64,000 nucleotides of DNA from Loktanella sp. 3ANDIMAR09. Its GTDB lineage: Bacteria; Pseudomonadota; Alphaproteobacteria; Rhodobacterales; Rhodobacteraceae. This document shows positions 54,721-64,000 of the stretch, piece after piece (positions within the stretch are counted from its first letter, which is position 1; every line of letters starts with the position of its first letter). The DNA lies in NCBI RefSeq assembly GCF_001420005.1, contig NZ_LJAK01000002.1:62001-126000 (forward strand), read 5' to 3'. Made by a program: the position numbers and the translations under genes. The notes under the pieces were generated by a model. The model saw only the letters and a program-made list of their open reading frames with translations. It had not been told where the DNA came from and searched no databases.

Positions 54721-56054
54721 TGCGGGATTTATACGAAACGCAACGGGCTATGCGGAATGTGCGCAAGGCGGCGATGCAGAGGGGCGTGATCGCCATTCTG
54801 GACGTCGGCACGTCCAAGATCGCATGTCTTGTGCTGCGTTTTGACGGTCCTGACCGCCTGGGCGACAATGACGGCGTGGGGTCCCTGGCGGGACAGTCCC
54901 GTTTCCGGGTGATCGGGGCGGCCACCACGCGGTCGCGCGGTGTGCGTTTTGGTGAAATCGACGCGATGCAGGAAACCGAACGTGCCATCCGCACTGCCGT
55001 GCAGGCCGCGCAGAAAATGGCCGAGGTCCGTGTCGATCACGTGATCGCCTGTTTTGCCGGTGCCCGCCCGCGGTCCTACGGTCTGGATGGCAGTGTCGAG
55101 GTGGCCGACAACATCGTGACCGAAGGCGATATCGGCCGTGTGCTGGCCGCCTGCGATGTTCCCGATTTCGGTGAAGACCGTGACGTGCTGCACGCGCAGC
55201 CTGTGAACTTTGCACTGGATCACCGCAGCGGTCTGGCCGATCCGCGTGGCCAGATGGGATCGACCCTTGCAACCGACCTGCACCTGCTGACGGTGGACGC
55301 CACGGCGATCCGCAACCTGTTTTTCTGCATCAAGCGGTGTGATCTGGAACTGGCCGGGATCGCGTCCTCTGCCTATGTGTCCGGTGTGTCCAGCCTGGTG
55401 GAGGACGAACAGGAACTGGGCGCCGCCTGTATCGACATGGGCGGCGGGTCCACCAGCCTGTCGGTTTTCATGAAAAAACACATGATCTATTCCGACGCGG
55501 TGCGAATGGGGGGCGATCACGTCACCGGCGATATTTCGATGGGTCTGCAAGTGCCGATGCAGACGGCCGAACGGATCAAGACATTTTATGGCGGCGTGGT
55601 CGCCACAGGCATGGACGACCGTGAGATGATCGAGATCGGCGGCGATACCGGGGACTGGGAACGTGACAGGCGCACCGTCAGCCGGGCCGAACTGATCGGC
55701 ATCATGCGGCCGCGGATCGAGGAAATCCTCGAAGAGGTGCGCGCCCGTCTGGATGCGGCGGGGTTCGAATATCTGCCCAGCCAGCAGATCGTCCTGACCG
55801 GCGGTGGCAGCCAGATTCCGGGGCTGGACGGGCTTGCGGCGAAAATCCTGGGGCAGCAGGTGCGTCTGGGGCGTCCGTTGCGCGTTCAGGGTCTGCCACA
55901 GGCGGCGACGGGACCTGCATTTTCGTCGTCGGTCGGCCTTGCGCTGTTTGCGGCCAACCCGCAGGACGAATGGTGGGATTTCGACGTGCCGGCGGAAACC
56001 TATCCCGCACGGTCGCTGAAACGGGCCGTGAAATGGTTTCGCGACAATTGGTGA
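54720..56054 (+). CDS. ftsA: cell division protein FtsA
   Basis: 444 aa from the ATG at 54720; a GTG at 54717 is also in frame. Actin-like ATPase: IAILDVGTSKIACLV (phosphate 1), IDMGGGSTSLSVF (phosphate 2), and VLTGGGSQIPGLDGLA (adenosine). The end RAVKWFRDNW is the amphipathic helix that anchors FtsZ filaments to the membrane. Confidence 0.96.
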   Translation: MRDLYETQRAMRNVRKAAMQRGVIAILDVGTSKIACLVLRFDGPDRLGDNDGVGSLAGQSRFRVIGAATTRSRGVRFGEIDAMQETERAIRTAVQAAQKMAEVRVDHVIACFAGARPRSYGLDGSVEVADNIVTEGDIGRVLAACDVPDFGEDRDVLHAQPVNFALDHRSGLADPRGQMGSTLATDLHLLTVDATAIRNLFFCIKRCDLELAGIASSAYVSGVSSLVEDEQELGAACIDMGGGSTSLSVFMKKHMIYSDAVRMGGDHVTGDISMGLQVPMQTAERIKTFYGGVVATGMDDREMIEIGGDTGDWERDRRTVSRAELIGIMRPRIEEILEEVRARLDAAGFEYLPSQQIVLTGGGSQIPGLDGLAAKILGQQVRLGRPLRVQGLPQAATGPAFSSSVGLALFAANPQDEWWDFDVPAETYPARSLKRAVKWFRDNW

Positions 56055-56105
56055 GAATCAAGATTTGGCGCGACTCGCCATATCGTGAAAAAATTGTGCG
56101 GATTC
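56055..56105. promoter_or_regulatory. GANTC cluster upstream of ftsZ
   Basis: GAATC at 56055, GACTC at 56072 and GATTC at 56101 lie in the 177-bp ftsA-ftsZ spacer, three in 51 bp. In Caulobacter crescentus ftsZ transcription depends on CcrM methylation of such sites. The spacer must hold an ftsZ promoter; TACTATAAAGG near 56162-56172 could be its -10 region. Confidence 0.55.
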
Positions 56106-56231
56106 ATGCCACATTTTGTGGTCCCAGTGTGGTTTTCGGGTGACGTATGCGCGCAGAGCCGCTACTATAAAGGGAATTAGGTGATTTCTGCCCGGTGGGA
56201 CGGGTGCAACATAAAAACAGGCGGACCGAGC

Positions 56232-57860
56232 ATGACATTGAATCTCTCCCTTCCGGGCCACGAGGACCTGAAACCACGCATCACCGTTTTCGGTGTCGGC
56301 GGGGCCGGTGGCAATGCAGTCAACAACATGATTGAAAAAGAGCTCGACGGTGTCGAGTTCGTTGTCGCGAATACGGACGCGCAGGCGCTGCAACAGTCCA
56401 AGTCCGAAGCCAAGATCCAGATGGGCCTCAAGGTCACCGAAGGTCTGGGTGCAGGCGCACGCGCCACCGTGGGTGCGGCCGCCGCCGAAGAGAGCATCGA
56501 GCAGATCGTCGATATGCTGGCCGGTGCCCACATGTGTTTCATCACCGCAGGCATGGGCGGCGGTACGGGCACCGGTGCTGCCCCGATCATCGCACAGGCC
56601 GCGCGTGAACTGGGTGTGCTGACCGTCGGTGTCGTGACCAAGCCGTTCCAGTTCGAAGGCGGACGCCGCATGCGTCAGGCCGAAGAAGGCGTCGAGGCCC
56701 TGCAAAAGGTCGTCGATACCCTGATCATCATTCCCAACCAGAACCTGTTCCGTCTGGCGACAGAAAACACCACCTTTACCGAAGCTTTCGCACTTGCTGA
56801 CGACGTGCTGTACCAGGGCGTCAAGGGTGTCACCGACCTGATGGTCCGTCCGGGCCTGATCAACCTCGACTTTGCCGACGTGCGCGCCGTCATGGACGAG
56901 ATGGGCAAGGCGATGATGGGCACAGGCGAGGCCGAGGGCGAAGATCGCGCCAAGCAGGCTGCGCAAAAGGCCATCGCGAACCCGCTGCTGGACGAAATCA
57001 GCCTTCAGGGTGCGCGTGGTGTGCTGATCAACATCACCGGTGGGTATGACCTGACCCTGTTCGAACTGGACGAGGCCGCGAACGAGATCCGCGAAAAGGT
57101 CGACCCCGAGGCAAATATCATCGTGGGTTCCACGCTTGACACCAGCATGGAAGGCCGGATGCGCGTCTCTGTGGTCGCCACCGGCATCGATGCGGCCGTC
57201 AAGTCGGGTGCAGAACCGCAGCCGCGCCGCAGTGTGTCCGAGCCGGTACGTGAACCTGTCCGCGAACAGCGCCGTGAAGAGCCAGTCGCCCGCGCTGAAC
57301 CGGCCCCCGTCCGCGAAGAGCCGCGTCGCTATGAGCAGCCCGCAGCCCGTGTCGAGGCACCGCGCCGCGAAGAGCGCGCAGAGCGCAGCCTGCTGGACGA
57401 GATGGAGGATCGCCACGCCGCAGAGGCGCGTCGTCCCGCAGCCCCGCAAGCCGCCGATCTTGACGATGATCTGCCGCCGCCAGCCTACCGTCCGCGCGTC
57501 GAACCCGAAATCGACGCATCCGAGCAGTTCACCGCACCGCGCGCCGCCCGTCCGGGTGAGCCGTCGGCAGAGGCGCTTGCGCGTCTGCAGGCCGCCGTGC
57601 AGCGTCAACCCAAAGAAGCGCCGGTGCGTGCCGCCGCCCCCCAGGAAACCGAAGCCGAAAAGCCGCGTTTCGGGATCAATTCGCTGATCAACCGCATGAC
57701 GGGCGACCAGAAGCCGGCGGCCCCCGCAGCACCGCGTCAGCAGCCGCAGGTCAGCGCCCGGCGGGAACAGCCGATGACGCATCAGCGCCCCGAGGCTGAC
57801 ATCGATCCCGATCAGGAGCGGATCGAGATTCCCGCCTTCTTGCGGCGCCAAGCGAACTAA
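56232..57860 (+). CDS. ftsZ: cell division GTPase FtsZ
   Basis: 542 aa from the ATG at 56232. GTPase core residues 1-320, with [12 protein letters not shown], the tubulin signature [10 protein letters not shown] and the T7 loop [12 protein letters not shown] long linker of about 200 residues, rich in Arg, Glu, Pro and Ala, follows. The final [12 protein letters not shown] is the conserved peptide that binds FtsA and other partners. The linker length is typical of Rhodobacterales. Confidence 0.98.
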   Translation: MTLNLSLPGHEDLKPRITVFGVGGAGGNAVNNMIEKELDGVEFVVANTDAQALQQSKSEAKIQMGLKVTEGLGAGARATVGAAAAEESIEQIVDMLAGAHMCFITAGMGGGTGTGAAPIIAQAARELGVLTVGVVTKPFQFEGGRRMRQAEEGVEALQKVVDTLIIIPNQNLFRLATENTTFTEAFALADDVLYQGVKGVTDLMVRPGLINLDFADVRAVMDEMGKAMMGTGEAEGEDRAKQAAQKAIANPLLDEISLQGARGVLINITGGYDLTLFELDEAANEIREKVDPEANIIVGSTLDTSMEGRMRVSVVATGIDAAVKSGAEPQPRRSVSEPVREPVREQRREEPVARAEPAPVREEPRRYEQPAARVEAPRREERAERSLLDEMEDRHAAEARRPAAPQAADLDDDLPPPAYRPRVEPEIDASEQFTAPRAARPGEPSAEALARLQAAVQRQPKEAPVRAAAPQETEAEKPRFGINSLINRMTGDQKPAAPAAPRQQPQVSARREQPMTHQRPEADIDPDQERIEIPAFLRRQAN

Positions 57861-57877
57861 AGACGATTATCGTCACC

Positions 57878-57907
57878 AAAAAGCCGCCCCAAAGTGGGCG
57901 GCTTTTT
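57878..57907 (+). terminator. intrinsic terminator after ftsZ
   Basis: AAAAAGCCGCCC pairs with GGGCGGCTTTTT around a 6-nt loop, 17 bp after the ftsZ stop. This is the main end of the dcw transcript. Confidence 0.9.
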
Positions 57908-58043
57908 CATTTGAAACAGCAGGTTACATTGCCGGACTGACATTGTTTCAGCTTGTTGCAATGTGTGAATTGTCGTTGTGAACCCATTGGTATTATTGCT
58001 GCGTTAACACTTCGTAACAGTGATGTAACCGTTAGGTGCAGCC

Positions 58044-58961
58044 ATGCAGACGACATTGAAAACCGAACTGATCTTTGACGGTGTGGGCCTCCATACCGGC
58101 CGTCCGGCCCGTTTGCGTCTGCGTCCTGCGCCTGCTGGTCACGGTGTCGTCTTTCAGCGGACCGATGTCGCCGGGTCCGGCGTCAAACTTCCTGCAATCT
58201 GGAATCACGTCGAAATCTCGCCGTTGAACACCCGTCTGCGTGTGGGTGATACGATTGTTTCGACGATCGAACACCTGATGGCGGCCTTGTCCGGTTGTGG
58301 CGTGCACAACGTGCTTATCGAAATCGACGGCCCGGAAGTTCCGATCATGGACGGGTCTTCTGCCGAATTTGTGCGCGGCATCCTTGGTGTCGGTGTGTCC
58401 CGTCAGGGCAATCCGCTGCGTGCGATCAAGCTGTTGGACGAGGTGCGCGTGACCCAGGGCGACGCCTGGGCCAGTCTGCGCCCCGCGACCAGTCTGCAAA
58501 TCGATTTCGAGATCGATTTCCCCGATGCGGCGATCGGCCATCAGGCCAAGACGCTGAACATGGCGAACGGCAGCTTTGTCCACACGCTGTGTGACAGCCG
58601 CACGTTCTGTCGGAATTCGGATGTCGAGGACATGCGCAAGCGCGGCCTCGCACTGGGTGGTACGCTGGAAAACGCGGTCGTCGTCGACGGTGCCGATGTG
58701 CTGACACCAGGCGGATTGCGTCATCCCGACGAGGCCGTGCGCCACAAGATGCTGGATGCACTGGGTGATCTCTATACGGCCGGTGCGCCCATCCTGGGGC
58801 GCTACACGGGACACAAGGCAGGTCACAACCTGACCAATGCGTTGCTGCGTGCCTTGTTCGACAACACGGCTGCATGGCGCTGGATGGATTGTACACCGCA
58901 GATTGCGGCACGCCTGCCGGGTCATGGCGTGTCTGCCGCGGATATGGTTGCTGTTGCCTGA
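58044..58961 (+). CDS. lpxC: UDP-3-O-acyl-GlcNAc deacetylase LpxC
   Basis: 305 aa. GVGLHTGRPARLRLRPAP, zinc ligand in STIEHLMAALSGCGV, and HKAGHNLTNALLRALFD. It is the first committed step of lipid A synthesis. It has its own promoter after the ftsZ terminator. Confidence 0.97.
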   Translation: MQTTLKTELIFDGVGLHTGRPARLRLRPAPAGHGVVFQRTDVAGSGVKLPAIWNHVEISPLNTRLRVGDTIVSTIEHLMAALSGCGVHNVLIEIDGPEVPIMDGSSAEFVRGILGVGVSRQGNPLRAIKLLDEVRVTQGDAWASLRPATSLQIDFEIDFPDAAIGHQAKTLNMANGSFVHTLCDSRTFCRNSDVEDMRKRGLALGGTLENAVVVDGADVLTPGGLRHPDEAVRHKMLDALGDLYTAGAPILGRYTGHKAGHNLTNALLRALFDNTAAWRWMDCTPQIAARLPGHGVSAADMVAVA

Positions 58962-59096
58962 CGGCAGGCGGGGCGTGTCTCACATCTTGGCAAACCCTGA
59001 CATAAGCCGTTTTGCATGCCTGTTTTTTCTGTTAGACGTTTGCGCGAACCCGGCCGATAAGGTGCGGGACGTGAAAGACGACGCGGGGGCGTAACG

Positions 59097-59942
59097 ATGT
59101 CGGGCAAATTTATTCGGTCTGGGACGGCAACGCTGGTGCTATCGCTTGGTCTGTTGGTCGGCTGTAGCGAAAGCTTCAACCCGCGCGATTCCGCTGCCAT
59201 GGAAGCACTGTCCGCGCAGCAGATCTACCAGTTGGGCGAGGTCGAGGTCGAAACCGGCGATCCCGGTGAGGCCGCGTTCTTTTTCGGCGAGATCGAGCGT
59301 CTTTACCCCTATTCCGAATGGGCTGAACGTGCGCTGATCATGCAGGCCTTTGCCTATCATCGCGATGCGGATTACCCCAACAGCCGCGCATCCGCGCAGC
59401 GGTTTCTGGATTTCTATCCGGCCCAGCCTGACGCGGCCTATGCGCAATATTTGCTGGCGCTGTCCTATTACGACCAGATCGACGAGATCGGCCGCGACCA
59501 AGGGCTGACGTTCCAGGCGCTTCAGGCCTTGCGGACCGTGATCGAACAATATCCCGACAGCGAATATGCCCGCGCGTCGATCCTGAAATTCGACCTCGCG
59601 TTCGATCACCTTGCGGCCAAGGAAATGGAAATCGGGCGCTACTACCTCAAGCGCAAGAATTATGCGGCTGCCGTGAACCGGTTCCGCGTCGTGGTCGAGG
59701 AATTCCAGACGACGTCGCAAACCCCCGAGGCACTGCACCGCCTGGTGGAATCCTACCTGTCGCTGGGCCTGACGAACGAGGCGCAGACCGCAGGCGCGAT
59801 CCTGGGGGCGAACTATCCTGCAACCTCGTGGTATCAGGACAGCTTTGCCCTGTTGACGGGGCAGGGGCTGGAGGCCCGCGCCCAGGGCGACAGCTGGCTT
59901 GCGTCGATCTATCGTCAGGTCATCCGCGGCGAATGGCTCTAG
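59097..59942 (+). CDS. bamD: outer-membrane assembly lipoprotein BamD
   Basis: 281 aa. Lipobox LLVGC with Cys23. TPR-like repeats: ALSAQQIYQLGEVEVETGDPGEAAFFFGEIERLYPYSEWAERA, then DAAYAQYLLALSYYDQI and NYAAAVNRFRVVVEEFQTTSQTPEALHRLVESYL. BamD is the essential BAM-complex lipoprotein that receives outer-membrane proteins. Confidence 0.95.
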   Translation: MSGKFIRSGTATLVLSLGLLVGCSESFNPRDSAAMEALSAQQIYQLGEVEVETGDPGEAAFFFGEIERLYPYSEWAERALIMQAFAYHRDADYPNSRASAQRFLDFYPAQPDAAYAQYLLALSYYDQIDEIGRDQGLTFQALQALRTVIEQYPDSEYARASILKFDLAFDHLAAKEMEIGRYYLKRKNYAAAVNRFRVVVEEFQTTSQTPEALHRLVESYLSLGLTNEAQTAGAILGANYPATSWYQDSFALLTGQGLEARAQGDSWLASIYRQVIRGEWL

Positions 59943-59960
59943 GGGTGTCAGGCATCTGAC

Positions 59961-61613
59961 ATGCTGCGCACATTAGACATTCGTGACATGCTGATCATCG
60001 ACCAGCTGGAACTGACGTTCCAGCCGGGTCTGAACGTGTTGACCGGTGAAACCGGCGCCGGCAAATCGATCCTGTTGGATTCACTGGGGTTCGTGCTGGG
60101 GTGGCGCGGGCGCGCCGAGCTGGTGCGCCAGGGGGCCGATCAGGGCGAAGTCACGGCCAGTTTCGATCTGCCCCCCGACCACCCCGCCCATACCGTATTG
60201 TCAGAGGCGGGGTTGCCGGGCGGTGACGAACTGATCCTGCGGCGCGTCAATTCCCGCGACGGGCGCAAGACGGCCTGGGTCAATGATCGTCGGGCCAGCG
60301 GCGAGGTGCTGCGCGCCTTGTCCGATACATTGATCGAATTGCACGGCCAGCACGACGATCGCGGGCTGCTGAACCCGCGCGGACACCGTCAGATGCTGGA
60401 CACTTATGCGGGTGTGGATGCCGAACTATCCGCGGTGCGTGCGGCCTGGACGTCCCTGTCCCGCGCCACCAAGGCCCGCGAGGCAGCCACCCTGCGCATC
60501 GCAGAGGTCCGCGCCGAAGAGGAATACCTGCGCCACGCGGTGGGCGAGCTGGACAAGCTGGACCCGCAGGCCGGCGAAGAGGCGACATTGGACGCTGCCC
60601 GCCGCACGATGCAGGCCGCCGAAAAGATCAAGACCGACGTGGCCCGTGCGGGCGAGGCGCTGGGTCTACAGGGGGCCGAGGGCATGATGTCCGACGCGAA
60701 CCGCTGGCTGATCGGCGCCGCCGACCGGGCCGAAGGGCGTCTGGACGAGCCGCTGTCGGCCATAGAACGTGCGCTGGTCGAACTGGATCTGGCGCAGCGC
60801 GGGGTGCAGGACGCGCTGGACGCGCTGACCTTTGATCCCGCCGAATTGGAAGCGACAGAGGAACGTCTGTTCGCGATCCGTGGTCTGGCGCGCAAACATG
60901 ACGTGCTGGCCGATGAACTGGGCCCCTTTGCCGATGATCTGCGGGCGCGGCTGGCCTTGCTGGATGACAGCGAAAAGGATCTGGACGATCTGCTGCGTGC
61001 CGAACGCGCCGCGCAATCGGCCTATGACAGCGCCGCTGATGTCTTGCGTGCGGCACGGGCTGCTGCCGCGGGTCGTTTGGATGCCGCAATGGCGTCAGAG
61101 CTGGCGCCGTTGAAAATGGAACGCGCCGTTTTCCGCACCAACATGACCGATGCGCCTGCCGGACCCGAGGGGCGCGACGCCGTGGCCTTTACCGTGGCGA
61201 CCAATCCCGGCGCACCACCGGGACCGCTGAACAAGATCGCGTCGGGTGGCGAACTCAGCCGGTTCCTGCTGGCGATGAAGGTCTGTCTGGCGCAGGCCGG
61301 GCAGGGCGGTGTGACGATGATTTTCGACGAAATCGACCGCGGGGTGGGCGGCGCGACAGCGGATGCGGTCGGGCGCAGGCTGGCGGCATTGGCTGACGGT
61401 GGTCAGGTTCTGGTCGTCACGCATTCGCCCCAGGTTGCCGCGTTGGGTGGCCATCACTGGCGTGTCGAAAAACGGCAGGACGCGACAGAGACCACTTCGA
61501 CCGTCGTGCCGTTGGGGGCAGACGAACGCGTCACGGAAATCGCGCGGATGTTGTCCGGCGATACGATCACCGATGCGGCCCGCGCGGCTGCGATGGCCCT
61601 GATGGACAGCTGA
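59961..61613 (+). CDS. recN: DNA repair ATPase RecN
   Basis: 550 aa SMC-like protein. TGETGAGKSILLDSLGF (Walker A), LHGQHDDRGLL, central coiled coils (residues about 150-370), SGGELSRFLLAMK (signature) and IFDEIDRGVGGATADAVG (Walker B). It acts early in double-strand break repair. 18 bp after bamD. Confidence 0.96.
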   Translation: MLRTLDIRDMLIIDQLELTFQPGLNVLTGETGAGKSILLDSLGFVLGWRGRAELVRQGADQGEVTASFDLPPDHPAHTVLSEAGLPGGDELILRRVNSRDGRKTAWVNDRRASGEVLRALSDTLIELHGQHDDRGLLNPRGHRQMLDTYAGVDAELSAVRAAWTSLSRATKAREAATLRIAEVRAEEEYLRHAVGELDKLDPQAGEEATLDAARRTMQAAEKIKTDVARAGEALGLQGAEGMMSDANRWLIGAADRAEGRLDEPLSAIERALVELDLAQRGVQDALDALTFDPAELEATEERLFAIRGLARKHDVLADELGPFADDLRARLALLDDSEKDLDDLLRAERAAQSAYDSAADVLRAARAAAAGRLDAAMASELAPLKMERAVFRTNMTDAPAGPEGRDAVAFTVATNPGAPPGPLNKIASGGELSRFLLAMKVCLAQAGQGGVTMIFDEIDRGVGGATADAVGRRLAALADGGQVLVVTHSPQVAALGGHHWRVEKRQDATETTSTVVPLGADERVTEIARMLSGDTITDAARAAAMALMDS

Positions 61614-61629
61614 TCCGGCTGTCTGAATT

Positions 61630-61656
61630 GGCGGGTGCCCCGTTGGACCACCCGCC
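61630..61656 (+). terminator. possible terminator after recN
   Basis: GGCGGGTG and CACCCGCC pair over 8 bp with an 11-nt loop, 16 bp after recN. No T-run follows, so termination is uncertain. The rest of the 217-bp gap to the ClC gene shows nothing I can assign. Confidence 0.4.
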
Positions 61657-61830
61657 GAGACTGCTGAAATTATCCCATCCATAAACTGCACATGTAACGA
61701 CGGTATGTCTTGCGCAGGGGTCAGCCGCGCGAAACAATCGGGGCAAGCGCCCGCTTGCGCGCAAAGGTGGTTGCAATACCGGGCATGCAGACGCTAGCCG
61801 GGACATGCGGCAGCGGCAAAGGTCAGTGCA

Positions 61831-63504
61831 ATGGACGGGGCAGAGGAACAGGATCGCATCGGTTGGCTTGGCCAGATCCGTCGCGCCTGGATGGTGATGC
61901 GGCTGCGCGGGCCGGGACAGATACAGTTCTGGTTCATCGCGCTTGTGCTGGGGATCGCATCCGGCGGTGCCGCCGTGCTGTTTCGCATGGGCATCGATCT
62001 GGTCAGCCGGATTGCCTATGGCACGCCCGATCCCAATCGCCTGCACAGTTTCGTCACCGGCCTGCATTGGTCGCAAGTCCTGATCGTTCCGATCATCGGC
62101 GGCCTGATCGTGGGATTGATCCTGAACCGGTTCGTCCCCGACAACCGCGTGCGATCCGTCGCCGACGTCATCGAAGGGGCGGCACTGCGCGAGGGCCGTG
62201 TCTCCTTCCGCGAAGGTCTTGGATCGGCAGGGGCCAGTCTCTTGACGCTGGGCATGGGCGGATCATCAGGCCGCGAGGGGCCGGTGGTGCATATCGCTGC
62301 AATGATTTCCACGTGGATCTGCGTGCGTATCCGTGCTGACGGTGTGACCGGGCGCGACCTGCTGGGATGCGCTGTCGCCGCCGCCGTGTCGGCCAGTTTC
62401 AACGCGCCCATCGCCGGTGCGCTGTTCGCGCTCGAGGTGGTTTTGCGGCACTTTGCGGTGCATGCCTTTGCGCCCATCGTGATCGCCTCTGTGGCGGGGA
62501 CGGTGGTTAATCGGTTGGCCTTTGGCGATGTGTCGGAATTTGTCATCGACCGGGAAAACGCACTGGGATTCTACATCGAATTGCCCGCGTTCCTGTTGTT
62601 GGGCCTGATGTGTGGTCTGGTGGCCGTCGTGCTGATGCGGTCGATATTTTGGGCGGACAACATCGGCAGCCGTATCCAGTACCGCTACCGTATTCCCGCC
62701 TATCTGCGCCCGGCGGCCGCCGGCGCGCTGCTGGGCCTGATCGCAATCTGGTTTCCGCATATCATCGGCGTGGGATATGAAACGACGGTTGCAGCGCTGA
62801 CGGGCGGGTTCCTGCTGCACGAGGCCTTGGTTTTCGTCGCGATCAAGGTGGCAGCGGTTGCAATCACCATCGGCGGCCGCATGGGGGGCGGGGTGTTTTC
62901 ACCGTCCTTGATGGTGGGGGCGCTGACCGGGCTTGCATTCGGCGTTGTGGCGACAGGCATTTTCCCCAGCGTATCCGGCGAGGGCACCCTATATGCGCTG
63001 GCTGGCATGGGGGCCGTGGCCGCAGCGGTGATGGGCGCGCCGATCTCGACCACGTTAATCGTGTTCGAATTGACCGGCGACTGGCAGACGGGTCTGGCCG
63101 TCATGGTGGCCGTGTCCATGTCGACAGCCCTTGCGTCGCGATTGGTGGAGCATTCGTATTTCCTGCACCAGCTGGAACGCCGTGGCGTGCATCTGGCCGC
63201 GGGGCCGCAGGCATACCTGCTTGGGACATTCGTAGTCGGCAACGTGATGCGTCCCATGTCAGACCCGCGTGCCGCGGCAGAAAAGGCCTGCCGCGACATG
63301 ATCGCTGCGGGGACCTATATCGACGCGCGCGCGACGCTGGAACAGGCCATGCCCATATTTGACCGGGGGGCCTATGCCTTTGTTCCGGTTGTCATCACGC
63401 AAAAGGGCGAAGAACCAACACTGCAAGGTGCGTTGTTTCAGGTCGATGCCTTGCGGGCCTTCAACCGCGCCCTGGCCGACCGCGCCCAGGAAGAACATTC
63501 CTGA
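61831..63504 (+). CDS. ClC-type chloride/proton antiporter
   Basis: 557 aa. Membrane domain with the three selectivity motifs: GMGGSSGREGPVVH (gating Glu present), NAPIAGALFALEVVLRHF (a Glu where the antiporters carry their proton Glu) and GGRMGGGVFSPSLMVGA. Both glutamates favour an exchanger over a channel. The C-terminal about 100 residues (after NVMRPMSDPRAAAEKACRDMI) look like a degenerate CBS pair. It exports or imports chloride against protons, often in acid response. Confidence 0.92.
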   Translation: MDGAEEQDRIGWLGQIRRAWMVMRLRGPGQIQFWFIALVLGIASGGAAVLFRMGIDLVSRIAYGTPDPNRLHSFVTGLHWSQVLIVPIIGGLIVGLILNRFVPDNRVRSVADVIEGAALREGRVSFREGLGSAGASLLTLGMGGSSGREGPVVHIAAMISTWICVRIRADGVTGRDLLGCAVAAAVSASFNAPIAGALFALEVVLRHFAVHAFAPIVIASVAGTVVNRLAFGDVSEFVIDRENALGFYIELPAFLLLGLMCGLVAVVLMRSIFWADNIGSRIQYRYRIPAYLRPAAAGALLGLIAIWFPHIIGVGYETTVAALTGGFLLHEALVFVAIKVAAVAITIGGRMGGGVFSPSLMVGALTGLAFGVVATGIFPSVSGEGTLYALAGMGAVAAAVMGAPISTTLIVFELTGDWQTGLAVMVAVSMSTALASRLVEHSYFLHQLERRGVHLAAGPQAYLLGTFVVGNVMRPMSDPRAAAEKACRDMIAAGTYIDARATLEQAMPIFDRGAYAFVPVVITQKGEEPTLQGALFQVDALRAFNRALADRAQEEHS

Positions 63505-63513
63505 AGATAGGTG

Positions 63514-63855
63514 TCAGACTTCTTCGACCGTCACCACGCTGGTGTCGAATGCCAGGTAGCCCGCGATCTGGGCCACATCATCCTTGGGGGTCTCGTAGGA
63601 CCAGACGACGTTTTCCAGGGTTGCGCTGCGATTGACGATGGAAAAATAACTAGCCGTGCCTTTGAAAGGGCAGGTTGTGCTGTGATCCGTCGCATCAAGG
63701 AACGTCATCGCGATATCTTCGCGCGGAAAATAGACGACGGGGTCATGACCTGCTTCGTGCAGGATCATGGCGTTCGTGCTTTCGCCCAGAACAGCACCCC
63801 CGGCGCGGACGACCCAGCTGGCAGTTGCGGGGGAAATCGTGATGTGATCGGCCAT
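63514..63855 (-). CDS. DUF427 domain protein
   Basis: 113 aa from the ATG at 63855, with GAGGAGG 6 bases ahead. The DUF427 core is clear: VVYFPREDIAMTFLDATDHSTTCPFKGTASYFSI and VVWSYETPKDDVAQIAGYLAFD. The fold is a small beta barrel and the function is not established. Confidence 0.9.
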   Translation of the reverse strand: MADHITISPATASWVVRAGGAVLGESTNAMILHEAGHDPVVYFPREDIAMTFLDATDHSTTCPFKGTASYFSIVNRSATLENVVWSYETPKDDVAQIAGYLAFDTSVVTVEEV

Positions 63856-63898
63856 GGCGACCTCCTCTTTTGGCGAAGTATTTTGGGAAATGCCCTGT

Positions 63899-64000
63899 TC
63901 AGAGCGGTTGGCAAGCCTGTGCAAGCCAGTCACGTGCTGCCCCCTCCACGAGCGGCCCGATCAGTTTCAGTGTATCGGCATGGTATTGGTTGATCCAGTC
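63899..64000 (-). CDS. M24 aminopeptidase (PepP-like), C-terminal end
   Basis: The last 33 codons of a gene that continues beyond the right edge; no start is visible. The translation from the edge begins DWINQYHADTLKLIGP and ends ARDWLAQACQPL before TGA at 63899. This tail pattern (W-x-N-x-YH then D/RxWLxxAxxPL) is that of Xaa-Pro aminopeptidases in Rhodobacterales. It is 43 bp upstream of the DUF427 start on the same strand. Confidence 0.65.
   Translation of the reverse strand, partial: DWINQYHADTLKLIGPLVEGAARDWLAQACQPL

Overview
The window is a GC-rich alphaproteobacterial chromosome segment. It most likely comes from a Roseobacter-group member of the Rhodobacterales. The evidence is the division/cell-wall cluster with DUF2484 proteins next to murB, an FtsZ with a long C-terminal linker, a DUF1127 gene followed by CCUCCUCCC hairpins (a Rhodobacteraceae hallmark), an alphaproteobacterial-type pyruvate carboxylase, and the general gene content. 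I see no insertion sequence, prophage or CRISPR array. Both edges cut genes: an acyl-CoA synthetase on the left and an M24-type aminopeptidase tail on the right.

1-11 kb: after the synthetase end and a lipoprotein, a PuuR-like XRE/cupin regulator is divergent from a tight run of class III aminotransferase, nitrilase-family amidase, large Orn/Lys/Arg-type decarboxylase, ATP-grasp ligase, C45 (Ntn-hydrolase) acyltransferase/hydrolase and a PcaB/fumarase-superfamily lyase. I read this as an amine (polyamine-like) pathway in which an ATP-grasp enzyme could replace the usual glutamine-synthetase-like ligase; this is inference. 11-18 kb: HtrA-type protease, two-component system, alpha/beta-hydrolase-like protein, tRNA-Tyr, RlmB and small conserved genes.

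18-24 kb: histidine genes in two arms facing different ways (hisA, hisF-hisE on plus; hisB-hisH on minus, with a glutaminase gene overlapping hisH). Two identical tRNA-Gly genes follow. 24-33 kb: pyruvate carboxylase downstream of an FMN 2-hydroxy-acid oxidase, a PcrA/UvrD helicase, and a divergent LysE-exporter/Lrp-regulator pair sharing a palindrome.

33-33.7 kb is the most striking non-coding locus. A 69-aa DUF1127 protein is followed on the same (minus) strand by eleven hairpins, each showing ACCTCCTCCC (one variant) in its loop. This matches the CcsR/cuckoo small-RNA locus of Rhodobacter sphaeroides but is much longer than the four-RNA array known there.

34-62 kb: Mrp ATPase, then a 640-bp gene-free region with two perfect inverted DnaA boxes and seven GANTC (CcrM) sites. 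The dcw cluster follows: mraZ-rsmH-ftsL-ftsI-murE-murF-mraY-murD-[FAD enzyme, opposite strand]-ftsW-murG-murC-[orphan 527-aa gene]-two DUF2484-murB-ddl-ftsQ-ftsA-ftsZ-lpxC-bamD-recN. Many of these genes are joined by ATGA/GTGA overlaps, which implies translational coupling. A second GANTC cluster precedes ftsZ. The window ends with a ClC chloride antiporter, a DUF427 protein and the aminopeptidase end. A GC-rich palindromic repeat occurs three times at gene ends.
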